Made by a program: the position numbers and the translations under genes. The notes under the pieces are model-generated. The model had not been told where the DNA came from and searched no databases. It saw nothing but the letters and a program-made list of their open reading frames with translations. From NCBI RefSeq assembly GCF_000378605.1, contig NZ_KB905156.1:787209-851208 (forward strand): DNA of 64,000 bases, given 5' to 3'. The DNA comes from Thioalkalivibrio sp. ALJ21 (lineage in GTDB: Bacteria > Pseudomonadota > Gammaproteobacteria > Ectothiorhodospirales > Ectothiorhodospiraceae). Shown here piece after piece: positions 9,515-18,230 of the stretch; within the stretch, counting starts at the first letter, position 1; every line of letters starts with the position of its first letter.

Positions 9515-10855
9515 TCAGGCCTCGCCCATCCACCAGGCGCTGACCGCGCCGGCCAGGCTCATCAGGGCGAGCACGAAGATCGCAACCTCGGTGCCCGCCA
9601 GTTGAGCCAGCAGCCCGAACAGCCCGCCCACGAGTAGCAGCGCCCCGATCACGGTATTGCTGACGGCGGTGAACGCGGCGCGGGTCTTCTCGGTGGCCAT
9701 GTCCACCAGATAGGTCTTGCGCCCCAGCCGCACGCCGGCATGGCTGACCCCCAGCAGGAAGAACAGCAGGGCATAGATCACCCCGCCCGGCACCAGCGCC
9801 GAGTCGGTATCCACCGGCGCGAACCAGACGCTCAGGGCGACCAGGAGGCCGAGCCCTGCGGCCAGCAGGCCCGAGAGGATCAGCACCCAGCGAGAGGAAC
9901 GGTCGGACAGGCGTCCCCAGACCGGGGCGCTGACTGCCGACGCCAGGCCGCTCGCCAGGATCAGCAACCCCAGGGTGCCCAGATCCCCGGAGGTCGCATC
10001 CTCCGCCAGCAGCACGTAGAACGGCAATGCCAGGGCCGTGCTCATCAGTAGCGCGCGGGTGAACACGAAATGCCCGAACGCGCGGTCGGTCCACAGCAGG
10101 CGTACCGAGGACAGGGCCTGGGTGATCGCATTGCCGCCGCCCTCGGTGGAGCCCGGCGCCTCGTGCAGGCGGGTAAAGGTCGCGGCCGCCACCCACCAGG
10201 CGCCGGCGGAGGCGGCCAGCAGGGCGACGAACACGCCAATGCCGGCTTCCTCCAGGTTCGCCAAAGTCAGATAGACCCCCAGGCCCAGCGTGAAGAAGCC
10301 GGCCAGCGAGGCGGCATAGCCCATCACGGTGCCGCGGCGCTGCTTGGCGATTGTCTTGCCGAGCACGTCCTTCGAGGCGACCGAGTTGATCCCGCGCGCC
10401 AGCGCGAACACGGCCAGCAGCCCGAGGATTGCCCAGCCCGCCGCCGTGCCTTCCAGGGTCAGGGCGACGATCGCCATCCCGGCGACCGCCAGCCCCGAGA
10501 GGACCGAGCCCAGTATCCAGAATCCCTTGCGGATGGCGCGGCGGCGAATGGAGGCGGCGACGAACAGTTGCGGGAGCAGCGAGCCGGATTCGCGGATCGG
10601 GACGAGGAAGCCGGCAAACGCCGCCGGGGCACCGAGGGCCCCCAGCAGCCAGGCCAGCACCAGCCGCGCCGAGGCCAACTCGTCGCCAATCTTGCTCAGT
10701 GTGTTGGAGACCAGGTGGACGAAGAAGTTGGCGGGCTGCGCGCGGCAGGCATCCTCCGGGATGTCCTTGCAGACGCGCGCGTCTTCCTCCCCGGCGATGG
10801 TCTCGTACAGGTGCAGGATTGGACGCGGCAGCTTTTCCGAGGCGGTCTCGGCCAT
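9515..10855 (-). CDS. MFS transporter, substrate unknown
   Basis: Integral membrane protein of 446 residues with about 12 predicted hydrophobic helices. A soluble cytoplasmic lead of some 70 residues contains three cysteines before the first clear helix. Repeated R/K-rich loops (SIRRRAIRKGF, KTIAKQRRGTVMG, GRLSDRSSRW) are typical of the major facilitator superfamily. No neighbour indicates its substrate. Its stop lies 6 bases from the trmB stop on the other strand, so the genes converge without an obvious hairpin between them. It lies downstream of metA, with an 8-bp inverted repeat (GCGGGTAG/CTACCCGC, 10930-10968) between. Confidence 0.75.
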   Translation of the reverse strand: MAETASEKLPRPILHLYETIAGEEDARVCKDIPEDACRAQPANFFVHLVSNTLSKIGDELASARLVLAWLLGALGAPAAFAGFLVPIRESGSLLPQLFVAASIRRRAIRKGFWILGSVLSGLAVAGMAIVALTLEGTAAGWAILGLLAVFALARGINSVASKDVLGKTIAKQRRGTVMGYAASLAGFFTLGLGVYLTLANLEEAGIGVFVALLAASAGAWWVAAATFTRLHEAPGSTEGGGNAITQALSSVRLLWTDRAFGHFVFTRALLMSTALALPFYVLLAEDATSGDLGTLGLLILASGLASAVSAPVWGRLSDRSSRWVLILSGLLAAGLGLLVALSVWFAPVDTDSALVPGGVIYALLFFLLGVSHAGVRLGRKTYLVDMATEKTRAAFTAVSNTVIGALLLVGGLFGLLAQLAGTEVAIFVLALMSLAGAVSAWWMGEA

Positions 10856-10990
10856 GGGTACCTTTGGTTACAGGGAGTCTCTCGTCATTGCGAGGCCCCG
10901 GGGGCGCAGCACTTGCCGAAGACTGATGCGCGGGTAGAAGCCGGTAGCCCCGGGAGGTGACTACCCGCTTGGCTCGCCTTCCGGGCTGGG

Positions 10991-12061
10991 TTAGCGCCGG
11001 CCGGCGAGCGGGTCGTTCGGGTCGACGCTGTCGCGAAACGGCTTGCGCCGGTCGAGGTTCGTCAACTGGTAGACGTTGCCCAGCCAGTTGTTCATCACCG
11101 CGAGCGCCGTGTCGTGCCAGGTGTTGTCCAGGCGGTCGAGCAGCAGTGCCTCCGGCAGTGCCGGGATCTCGGTGCAGTGCTCGACCGCCACCTGCACGTG
11201 CTCGCGGTGCTCGTCGAGGATCGCCGCTGCCTGCGGCAGCAGGTAGTTCTCCGGCAGGGGCGGATAGCTCTCGCGCTCGCCCTGGATGTAGCGCACGACC
11301 TCGCGCTTGTACTCCTTGAGCAGGCTGATCGAGTCGTACTCCGGGTGCCCCTGGAAGAAGACCATGCGAAAGCCGTCCGGCGAGGCGCCCAGGTGAATGC
11401 CTGCGTCCTCGCTCTCGACCAGCACGCGCAGGCCGTGACGTTCGAACTGCTCGCGCGAGACATCGTTGTAGCGCGAGTGCGGCACGTCGAAACGCGTGTT
11501 AACGCCGGTGACCAGCGGGTGGCCGCGGTCCACCACGCGATGCGGGAACACGCCCCACAGCTTCTCGCCCATGTGCACGCGGTGCTCGCCGTAGCGGGCC
11601 TGCAGTACGGCGTGGGTGGCGAGGCAGGAGCACAGCGTGGAGGTCACGTTGTCCCAGGCCCAGTCGACGACCTCCGCCAGGGGCTCCCAGAACGGTTCCA
11701 GCGCCAGATCGGGCTGGGTCACGTTGGCCCCGGTGATGATCAGCGCGTCGAGGCCTTCCTTCTTCAGATCCTCGAAGTCCTCGTAGTACTGCTTGATGTG
11801 ATCGCGCCCCTTCGGCCCGCGCTTGAGCTGCGGCAGGGTGAAGGGGTGGATGTAGAACTGCGCGATCTGGTTGCTCTCGCCGATCAGGCGGAAGAACTGG
11901 CGCTCGGTGGCCGCCAGGGCGGCGTCCGGCATCATGTTCAGCAGCCCGATATGCAGCGCGCGGATCTCCTGCTGCTGGGCGAAGTCGCTGGGCAGTACGG
12001 TCTCGCCCTCGCTCTTCAGGCGGGCGAAGGTGGGCAGGTCGGAGTGGGCAACGAGTGGCAT
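10991..12061 (-). CDS. metA: homoserine O-acyltransferase, MetA family
   Basis: Acylates homoserine as the first step of methionine synthesis. The 356-residue protein has the class-I glutamine-amidotransferase-like fold: TGANV near 110, the nucleophile segment STLCSC (Cys146 aligned with E. coli Cys142), and the His/Glu part FQGHPEYD near 235. It is about 45 residues longer than E. coli MetA. Position 115 is Thr where E. coli has Gly111 and acetyl-specific enzymes have Glu, so the acyl donor is uncertain. Its start overlaps by one base the stop of the upstream P-loop gene. Confidence 0.85.
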   Translation of the reverse strand: MPLVAHSDLPTFARLKSEGETVLPSDFAQQQEIRALHIGLLNMMPDAALAATERQFFRLIGESNQIAQFYIHPFTLPQLKRGPKGRDHIKQYYEDFEDLKKEGLDALIITGANVTQPDLALEPFWEPLAEVVDWAWDNVTSTLCSCLATHAVLQARYGEHRVHMGEKLWGVFPHRVVDRGHPLVTGVNTRFDVPHSRYNDVSREQFERHGLRVLVESEDAGIHLGASPDGFRMVFFQGHPEYDSISLLKEYKREVVRYIQGERESYPPLPENYLLPQAAAILDEHREHVQVAVEHCTEIPALPEALLLDRLDNTWHDTALAVMNNWLGNVYQLTNLDRRKPFRDSVDPNDPLAGRR

Positions 12062-12912
12062 TAGAGGCGTGCCTCCCGTTCCAGGGCCATGCAGACCAGG
12101 TCGTCGAAGTCCGCGGCGGTGCGGACCTGCGCGAGCTCGGTGGTGCTGATGGTGTAGCCGTGCGCCTCCGCGATCGCCTCGTAGCGTGGCAGACGCGCGC
12201 GGAACAGGCGCGAGAACACCCAGCGCACAAAGGCGTCCGGGTCGATCTGGGCGACATAGTCCAGCCCCTCGTCGCGCATGTATTCGGCCAGCTGCTGGTC
12301 GAGGAAGGCCTCGCGGTAGTACAGCGGCTTCGGGTCGCGTTCCGCGCGTTCGATCAGCTGGCGCTCGTCCTCGTCCGTCGCCTTGATGTAGAGGATGAGC
12401 GTGTGCTCGGCGAGCGTCTCCAGCACGCCGGGGCTGTCCAGCTCGCAGACCGAGCCGCCGGCATCGTTGACGAAATGCGGATACCCGAACAGCGTCTGTG
12501 ACTTGTGGATGAAGTCCGGCACGTCGAGCATCGCCTGCACCTCGGCCTCGTGGTGCAGGTTCTGGCGGCGCTTGAACTCGGTCAGCGGCAGGCCGCCCTG
12601 TTCCGGGTTGCCGAGCTTGCCGAGGAAGCTCGCGACCGGGTGCAGGTTGTCCACCGTGATGTTGTTAATGATCTGGATCGAGTCCGAGCGCAGCAGGTCG
12701 CGCAGAAACGGCACGGCCATCGCCTGGGCCTTGATGTTGTCCAGGATCGGTTCGCTCAGGTAGCGCGTACCGATGCGGTAGTCACCCGAGTAGTGGAACC
12801 ACTCCTCGCGCCGGAGCATGTTGGACAGGCGCGTCTTGCCGACACCGGACATCCCCAGCAGGGTGATCCGGCGGTGGTCCAGTTGGCGGTATTCCTCGGG
12901 CGTCAGGCGCAT
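12061..12912 (-). CDS. P-loop ATPase/kinase-like protein coupled to metA
   Basis: Soluble protein of 283 residues with a Walker A motif GMSGVGKTRLS near residues 19-29. A nucleotide-kinase-like region follows (YRIGTRYLSEPI), then an acidic, helix-rich second half with DSPGVLETLAEHTLILYIKATDEDE. No precise family is recognised. The stop and the metA start share one base (TAATG), so the two are translationally coupled. This suggests a role in regulating or supporting methionine biosynthesis, but that is inference. Confidence 0.7.
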   Translation of the reverse strand: MRLTPEEYRQLDHRRITLLGMSGVGKTRLSNMLRREEWFHYSGDYRIGTRYLSEPILDNIKAQAMAVPFLRDLLRSDSIQIINNITVDNLHPVASFLGKLGNPEQGGLPLTEFKRRQNLHHEAEVQAMLDVPDFIHKSQTLFGYPHFVNDAGGSVCELDSPGVLETLAEHTLILYIKATDEDERQLIERAERDPKPLYYREAFLDQQLAEYMRDEGLDYVAQIDPDAFVRWVFSRLFRARLPRYEAIAEAHGYTISTTELAQVRTAADFDDLVCMALEREARL

Positions 12913-12922
12913 GTCGGCTCAG

Positions 12923-13063
12923 TTAACGTCGCAGGATGAACAGGATACCTGCGATCACGGCCAGACCGCTGATCACATAGTGGTCGTACTGAAACTGCAG
13001 CCCCAGCAGGCCGCGCAGGCCGAACAGGATCAGCCACGCGCCCAGCAGAATGTTTCCAAGCAT
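12923..13063 (-). CDS. small membrane protein, 46 residues
   Basis: Unrecognised tiny gene upstream of the P-loop gene. It encodes MLGNILLGAWLILFGLRGLL, a polar hinge (QFQYDHY), then a second hydrophobic stretch ending in LRR, so two short transmembrane helices. An AGGG lies 6 bases before the ATG at 13063; an in-frame ATG two codons earlier is less well spaced. It probably belongs to the metA transcription unit. Function is unknown. Confidence 0.6.
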   Translation of the reverse strand: MLGNILLGAWLILFGLRGLLGLQFQYDHYVISGLAVIAGILFILRR

Positions 13064-13093
13064 GCGCATCCCTGCGTTTCTCCCTGTCGTTAA

Positions 13094-13657
13094 TTAGCGG
13101 ATCAGTTGGCTCAGTTCGCGGAATTGCGGGTCGGCCGCGTCGCGCAGCCACTCGAACAGGACCGATTCGTGATTTGTGATGATCGCGCCCGCCGCGCGCA
13201 GGCGCTCCAGTCCGTTGCGCTTGCGCATGGTGTCGCGCGAGCAGACCGCGTCCTCGACCACAAATACGGTAACACCTGCGTCCAGCAGTTCGAGAGCCGT
13301 CTGTGTGACGCAGATGTGTGTCTCGGCGCCGGTCAGGACGATCTGGTCGCCACCGGTCAGGCGCGCGTGCAGGTCATCTTCCGCACAGCAGGAGAAGGCC
13401 GTCTTGTCGGTCAGCGTGCCGTGCCCGTCCAGCGCCTGCTGCAGGCTCGCCGCCACCTCGCCCAGCCCCTTTGGGTACTGGCGCGAGACCTCGATCGGGA
13501 CGCCCAGCTTGCGTGCGGCCTCGACGAGCCGTGCGGTGTGGCGCTCCACCGCCTCGCGTTCGCTGTCCGGCATGGCGGCCAGCAGCCGCTCCTGCAGGTC
13601 GATCAGGACCAGGCGGGAGCGGCCACGGTCGCAACGGGCGCGTGGATCGACCGTCAT
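13094..13657 (-). CDS. isochorismatase-family cysteine hydrolase
   Basis: Protein of 187 residues with the family triad: Asp in LVLIDLQERL near residue 20, Lys in TDKTAFSC near 85, and the nucleophilic Cys in GAETHICVTQTALEL near 115, preceded by the cis-peptide region. These enzymes hydrolyse small amides or carbamoyl compounds (nicotinamidase-like); the substrate is unknown. The start overlaps the tolC stop by four bases (ATGA), so it is translated downstream of tolC. Confidence 0.85.
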   Translation of the reverse strand: MTVDPRARCDRGRSRLVLIDLQERLLAAMPDSEREAVERHTARLVEAARKLGVPIEVSRQYPKGLGEVAASLQQALDGHGTLTDKTAFSCCAEDDLHARLTGGDQIVLTGAETHICVTQTALELLDAGVTVFVVEDAVCSRDTMRKRNGLERLRAAGAIITNHESVLFEWLRDAADPQFRELSQLIR

Positions 13658-15003
13658 CGCTCCAGCAACTGGTTGATCGATTCCAGGTCCGCGACGCTCA
13701 GGCGGCCGGCGGCGCGCTGCAGGCGCAGCGAGTCGGTCAGGAACCCGTAGCGGGCCTCCGCGTAGTCGCGCTCGGCGCGGAATACCTCGCGCAGGGCCAG
13801 CAGCACGTCGACCTGGGTACGCGTGCCGACCTCGAACCCGGCCTCGGCCGATTCGAATGCCGCCTGGGTGGAGATCAGTGCCTGCTCCAGGGCGCGTACG
13901 CGCGAGCTGTTCGCGATCACCGACAGGTAGGCGGTGCGGGTGTCCTGGGTGGTGCGGCGTTCAACGAGCGACTGGCCTTCCTGTGCGGCCTGGAAGTCCT
14001 CGCGCGCCTGCCGGGTGAGCGCGCTCACCCGGCCGCCGGTGTAGAACGGCACCTCCAGGCGCACGCCCACCTGGGCCTCGGTCCCCTCGTTGAAGAAGGG
14101 GCCCACTCCCTGCTGGGTGCCGCCGTCGTCGATGCCGTGGAAACGGTTTTCGCTGACCGAGGCGTTCAGGTTCAGGCGCGGGTGCCCCTCGGCGCGCTGG
14201 CGCTGAATCTGTTCGCGGGCGGTCTCGGTGGTCAGGCGCTGGGCGGCCAGCTCCAGGTTGTTTTCCAGCGCGATATCCACCCAGGCCTGGGCATCGGCTG
14301 GCTCCGGCGGGGTCAGTTCGGCGTCCTCGCGCAGGAGATCGAGCTCGTCCCAGTAGGTGTTGGTGATCACCGCGAGCTGTTCACGCGCCACATCCAGCTG
14401 GTTTTCGGCGGCGATACGTTCGGCCTCGGCGATGTCGCGCTGGGCCTGGGCCTCTTTCACGTCGGTGCTGGCGATCAGGCCCACCTCGAAGCGGCGCTCG
14501 GTCTGTTCCAGCTGGCGGCCGATGGCCTCGAGCTCCGCCTCGCGAAAGGCCAGGGTCTCCTGCGCGATCAGCACATCGAAGTAGGCCTCGGATACTCGCA
14601 GGATCAGGTCCTGACGGGCCGCGTCCAGTTCGGCCTCGGCACGTGCGATCTCGAGATCCGCCTGCGCCAGTTCGATGTAGTTGCGCCGGTCGTAGAGGCT
14701 CTGCATCAGCGATACGCCAAAGCTGGTCTGGCGTCCGTCGAAGCTGTCCTGGTTGCGATAGTTGTTGTAGAAGGCGCCGGCCTCGGCATCGCCGGTGATC
14801 TGCGGCAGGAACGCGGAGCGTGCGATCGGGCGGCGCTCGAGAACGCTGCGATATTCGGCCTCGGCCGCGCGCAGTTCGGCGTCTTCCGTAGCGGCGCGCT
14901 CGTAGACCTCAAGCAGGCTGGCGGCGGGGGCGGGGCTGGCCACCAACAGGGCGATGCCGGCAGTCGCCAGCGTGGAGAAGATACGTTTGACGGACCGGTT
15001 CAT
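13654..15003 (-). CDS. tolC: TolC-family outer membrane efflux channel
   Basis: Outer-membrane trimeric channel for type I secretion and tripartite efflux. Starting at the ATG at 15003, after AGGAAG, gives 449 residues with a clear signal peptide (basic MNRSVKR, hydrophobic ATAGIALLVA, cleavage after PAPA). Two internally homologous long coiled-coil repeats follow, with the TolC hallmark SLMQSLYDRRNYIELAQADLE near residue 90. No inner-membrane partner is adjacent. pcm lies upstream on the same strand, a common gammaproteobacterial pairing. Confidence 0.92.
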   Translation of the reverse strand: MNRSVKRIFSTLATAGIALLVASPAPAASLLEVYERAATEDAELRAAEAEYRSVLERRPIARSAFLPQITGDAEAGAFYNNYRNQDSFDGRQTSFGVSLMQSLYDRRNYIELAQADLEIARAEAELDAARQDLILRVSEAYFDVLIAQETLAFREAELEAIGRQLEQTERRFEVGLIASTDVKEAQAQRDIAEAERIAAENQLDVAREQLAVITNTYWDELDLLREDAELTPPEPADAQAWVDIALENNLELAAQRLTTETAREQIQRQRAEGHPRLNLNASVSENRFHGIDDGGTQQGVGPFFNEGTEAQVGVRLEVPFYTGGRVSALTRQAREDFQAAQEGQSLVERRTTQDTRTAYLSVIANSSRVRALEQALISTQAAFESAEAGFEVGTRTQVDVLLALREVFRAERDYAEARYGFLTDSLRLQRAAGRLSVADLESINQLLER

Positions 15004-15123
15004 GGGCGCGGCTTCCTGAAAAGACAGGTAAAGCTCCATCGTAGGGAAACGCCGGGCAATGTGCACGCGGATCCGTGTTTCTGCGATGGAGACCCCGGCG
15101 GGCGGGTGGCCGGGGGTGGGACG

Positions 15124-15780
15124 TCAGAATTCGAACGCGGGCTTCGGTTCGAAACCGACCAGCGGCTCCACACGGGTCTCGAACAGGACGTCGTGGCGGA
15201 CGCTGTCCTCGGTGGTGCGGGTGATCAGGTTGGCCTGCATGATCGGGCCGTCACCGGTGATCACGAACAGCCGGCCACCCAGGGTCAGGTAGCGTTCGAG
15301 GAAGTCGTTGTATTCGGTCATCGCGCCGGTCAGCACGATCACGTCGTAGCGCTCGCGCGGCGGTGCCCACTCGGGGGTCACGGTGGCGGTGCGCAGGCTG
15401 GCGTTCTCCAGCCCCAGGTCGACCAGCGTATTGCGCGCATTCAGACGCAGCTCGTCGATGCGCTCGATGGAGTCGACGTGCGCGGCCAGGCGCGCCAGGC
15501 AGGCGGTGACATAGCCGGAGCCGGTACCGATCTCCAGCACCGTCTCGGTTGGCTGTGCGGCGGCGGCCTGCAGCAGGCGGCCGATCACCACCGGCGGCAA
15601 GGTATGCGAGCCATGGCCGAGCGGGATCTCGGAGTCGGCGTACGCCAGGGCCTTGTAGGCGTCCGGCATGAAGCGTTCGCGCGGGAGCGTTTCCATCACG
15701 TCCAGTACACGCATGTCCAGCACGTCCCAGGGACGGACCTGCTGTTCAACCATGTTCATCCGGGCCAGGGCGAAATCCAT
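15124..15780 (-). CDS. pcm: protein-L-isoaspartate O-methyltransferase family
   Basis: SAM-dependent methyltransferase of 218 residues. It begins MDFALARMNMVEQQVRPWDVLD, typical of the Pcm-like proteins next to tolC, and contains VLEIGTGSGYVTACLARLA (SAM motif I) near residue 82 and ETVLP/HGSHTLPPVV in the substrate region. It may act in isoaspartate repair, but this subgroup is less characterised than classical Pcm. The gene precedes tolC on the same strand with a gap of about 120 bases. Confidence 0.85.
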   Translation of the reverse strand: MDFALARMNMVEQQVRPWDVLDMRVLDVMETLPRERFMPDAYKALAYADSEIPLGHGSHTLPPVVIGRLLQAAAAQPTETVLEIGTGSGYVTACLARLAAHVDSIERIDELRLNARNTLVDLGLENASLRTATVTPEWAPPRERYDVIVLTGAMTEYNDFLERYLTLGGRLFVITGDGPIMQANLITRTTEDSVRHDVLFETRVEPLVGFEPKPAFEF

Positions 15781-15845
15781 CGCGGAGTCCTCGAGTACGT
15801 CAATAGCGGCGAAAGAGTACGTTCGCACGCTCGTCCAGGCAAGTT

Positions 15846-15915
15846 GTAGGAGGCCAGCCCTCTGGCCGATGGGATGTTGATCAGGCCCGATTCGGCCAGA
15901 GGCCTGGCCTCCTAC
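15846..15915. repeat. REP-like inverted pair at the cca stop
   Basis: Two 24-base arms at 15846-15869 and 15892-15915, complementary at 23 of 24 positions, separated by 22 bases. Each arm carries the GTAGGAGGCCAG and CTGGCCGA segments of a REP-type palindrome (GTAGGAG at the outside). The right arm overlaps the cca stop codon: TAG is part of GTAGGAG on the minus strand. It can also act as a 3' hairpin or terminator for cca. Confidence 0.75.
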
Positions 15916-17144
15916 GAGGTCGGGTCGACGCGCAGGGCATCCTCGACTGCCTGGATACGTTCGCGCTCCAGGGCCTCGCCGAGGGCCTTGCCCTTGTGCC
16001 CCTCGGCCATCAGGGTCTGGACGTCGACCCCCTGCGCGGCCGCCACGGCGCGGCGCACCGCATCGGCCTGGGGATAGGGCTTGTCCTGCCAGCCGGTGCG
16101 GCCGCGAAAATCCGCCTCCACCGCGAGCAGGAAAGGCTCGACGTTCTCCGGCCGGCGCAGGGCATCGAGCCCGTCTACCAGTTTCATCACCGTCTTCGGG
16201 CGCAGGTCGAAGACCCGGTGCACCAGCCCGTGGTAGCGCGAGACCCGCACGGCCAGGTCGCGGTAGCGGTTGGGGATGCGCAGGCGCGCGGCCAGCGCGC
16301 GGATCAGTACAACCCCGCGCTCCTCGTGGCCGTGGTGGCTGGGCAGAATCTCGGGGTCGGTGTTGCCCTTGCCGAGGTCGTGGACCAGCGCGGCGAAGCG
16401 GACCTCCGGGGAGTCGGACAGGCGGGTGGCCTGGTCCAGCACCATCAGGGTATGCACGCCGGTATCGATCTCCGGGTGGTAGCGCGCCGGCTGCGGGACG
16501 CCGAACAGGCATTCGATCTCGGGGAACAGGCGGGCCAGCGCCCCGGCCTCGCGCAGTACCTCGATGAAGCGGCGCGGGGCCGGGCTCTTCAGGGCCTTTT
16601 CGCACTCGGCCCAGACGCGCTCCGGTACCAGCGCATCGACCTCGCCGGAGGTGACCAGCTCGCGCATCAGTTCCCGCGTGTCATCGGCGACCCGAAAGCC
16701 CCACGGCTCCAGCTGCGCGGCAAAGCGGGCCACGCGCAGCAGCCGCACCGGGTCCTCGGCGAAGGCGGGCGAGACATGGCGCAGCAGGCGCGCCTCAAGG
16801 TCGGCCTGGCCGTTGTAGGGGTCGATCAGGTGGCCGTCGTTGTCCTCTGCCATCGCGTTGATGGTCAGGTCACGCCGTTCGAGATCGGCCTCCAGTGTGA
16901 CCTCGGGCGAGGCATTGAACTGGAAGCCGTGGTAGCCGCGCGCGGTCTTGCGCTCGGTGCGCGCCAGCGCATATTCCTCGTGCGTCTCGGGGTGCAGGAA
17001 GACCGGGAAATCGCGCCCCACCGGGCGGAAGCCGGCGGCCTCCATGGCCTCGGGCGTGGAGCCCACCACCACGTAGTCGCGTTCATGCACCGGGCGCCCC
17101 AGCAGCCGGTCGCGCACCGCGCCCCCGACGAGATAGGTCTGCAT
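15912..17144 (-). CDS. cca: CCA-adding tRNA nucleotidyltransferase
   Basis: Adds or repairs the tRNA 3' CCA end. Using the ATG at 17144 ([12 protein letters not shown]) gives 410 residues, matching the bacterial class II enzyme with its C-terminal HD domain. Motifs are [11 protein letters not shown] near residue 6, RDYVVVG with the catalytic acidic pair, [10 protein letters not shown] near 90, and HDLGKG plus SRYHG of the HD phosphohydrolase part. The stop codon lies within a REP-like palindrome. It is about 16 bases downstream of the SDR gene and probably cotranscribed. Confidence 0.95.
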   Translation of the reverse strand: MQTYLVGGAVRDRLLGRPVHERDYVVVGSTPEAMEAAGFRPVGRDFPVFLHPETHEEYALARTERKTARGYHGFQFNASPEVTLEADLERRDLTINAMAEDNDGHLIDPYNGQADLEARLLRHVSPAFAEDPVRLLRVARFAAQLEPWGFRVADDTRELMRELVTSGEVDALVPERVWAECEKALKSPAPRRFIEVLREAGALARLFPEIECLFGVPQPARYHPEIDTGVHTLMVLDQATRLSDSPEVRFAALVHDLGKGNTDPEILPSHHGHEERGVVLIRALAARLRIPNRYRDLAVRVSRYHGLVHRVFDLRPKTVMKLVDGLDALRRPENVEPFLLAVEADFRGRTGWQDKPYPQADAVRRAVAAAQGVDVQTLMAEGHKGKALGEALERERIQAVEDALRVDPTS

Positions 17145-17160
17145 GGCGCCCGCGCGGCCG

Positions 17161-18123
17161 CTAGCCGCGGTCGACCTCGCGCGTATGGGTGCGCAGGGCC
17201 TGCTTGCGCGCCTCGATGCCGCCACCGAGGTATTCCGGGGCGATCGCCTCGAGGCGCGTCGGGCAGGGCAGGCGGGAGTCGCCTTCGCAGACGCTGTCGA
17301 TGGTCAGCGAGGCGAAGTTGTCGCGCGACAGCGGCTTGCCGGGCACGAATTCGAACACGCTGGCCTGCAGCTTCCCGGCCCAGTCGGGTAGCGCCACGAC
17401 CGGGCGACGATGGCCGATCTGGCGGCCGACATAGCGCACCAACTCTTCCAGGGTGTAGGTCTGCGGGCCGCACAGTTCAAAGCCCTCGCCGAAGGTCTCC
17501 GGATCCTCCAGGGCCTCGACGAAATGCTCGGCGACATCACCCACGTAGACGGGCGCGAACTTCGCATCGGCCCGTGCCAGCGGCATGAGCGGCGAGATCT
17601 TCAGCAGCGTGGCGAAGCGGTTCAGGAAGGAGTCGTCGCGCCCGAAGATCACCGACGGACGAAAGACCGTGACCGGGAACGCGTCGCAGGCGAATACCAG
17701 CTGTTCCGCCTCGCCCTTGGTGCGCAGGTAGTGGCTGGGCGGATTCTCCATGTCGGCCTTCAGCGCGCTCATCTGCAAAAAGCGGCGCACCCCGCAGCTC
17801 TCGGCGGCCGCCAGGGCCTTCTGCGTCAGTTCCACATGCGCGGCACGAAAGCCCGAGCCGTTGCGCCCGCGCTCGTTCAGGATGCCGACCAGGTTGATCA
17901 CCGCATCCTGCCCAGCAAAGACGCGCTCCAGCGTGGCCGGGTCGTGCGCGCTGCCCTCGATCAGATCGACCTCGGGGTTCACCAGCAGGTCACGGTGGCG
18001 GTGCGGGCGGCGCGACAGGACACGCACGCGGATACCGCGATCGATCAGGCGGCGGATGATCTGATGGCCGACAAAGCCGGTGCCGCCGAGCAGGCAGACA
18101 GAGCGAATCGAATCAATCGACAT
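17161..18123 (-). CDS. NAD(P)-binding SDR, complex I NDUFA9-like
   Basis: Atypical extended short-chain dehydrogenase of 320 residues. The Rossmann motif [14 protein letters not shown] is near residue 13, followed by a DLIEGSAHD strand and the conserved [10 protein letters not shown] segment, in which the Tyr-x3-Lys pair is present. It resembles the NDUFA9/ycf39-type family, for which substrates are mostly unknown. It precedes cca on the same strand and diverges from the aldehyde dehydrogenase gene, sharing a promoter region of about 107 bases. Confidence 0.8.
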   Translation of the reverse strand: MSIDSIRSVCLLGGTGFVGHQIIRRLIDRGIRVRVLSRRPHRHRDLLVNPEVDLIEGSAHDPATLERVFAGQDAVINLVGILNERGRNGSGFRAAHVELTQKALAAAESCGVRRFLQMSALKADMENPPSHYLRTKGEAEQLVFACDAFPVTVFRPSVIFGRDDSFLNRFATLLKISPLMPLARADAKFAPVYVGDVAEHFVEALEDPETFGEGFELCGPQTYTLEELVRYVGRQIGHRRPVVALPDWAGKLQASVFEFVPGKPLSRDNFASLTIDSVCEGDSRLPCPTRLEAIAPEYLGGGIEARKQALRTHTREVDRG

Positions 18124-18230
18124 GGTCCCAAGGTCCTTCCGAAAGCCAGTGGGGGTGGTCTTATACTCGGGTGACTGTCAATCTTCAAACCGGGTTCCGC
18201 AAGCGCCCTTTATACTTCAGAGGCCTCGAC

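Noticed and set aside
13318-15849. Very long plus-strand frame opposite tolC and neighbouring genes.
   Set aside because: It is antisense to tolC and pcm, which have full family motifs and good starts. Long antisense frames are common in GC-rich genomes because stop codons are rare in some frames.
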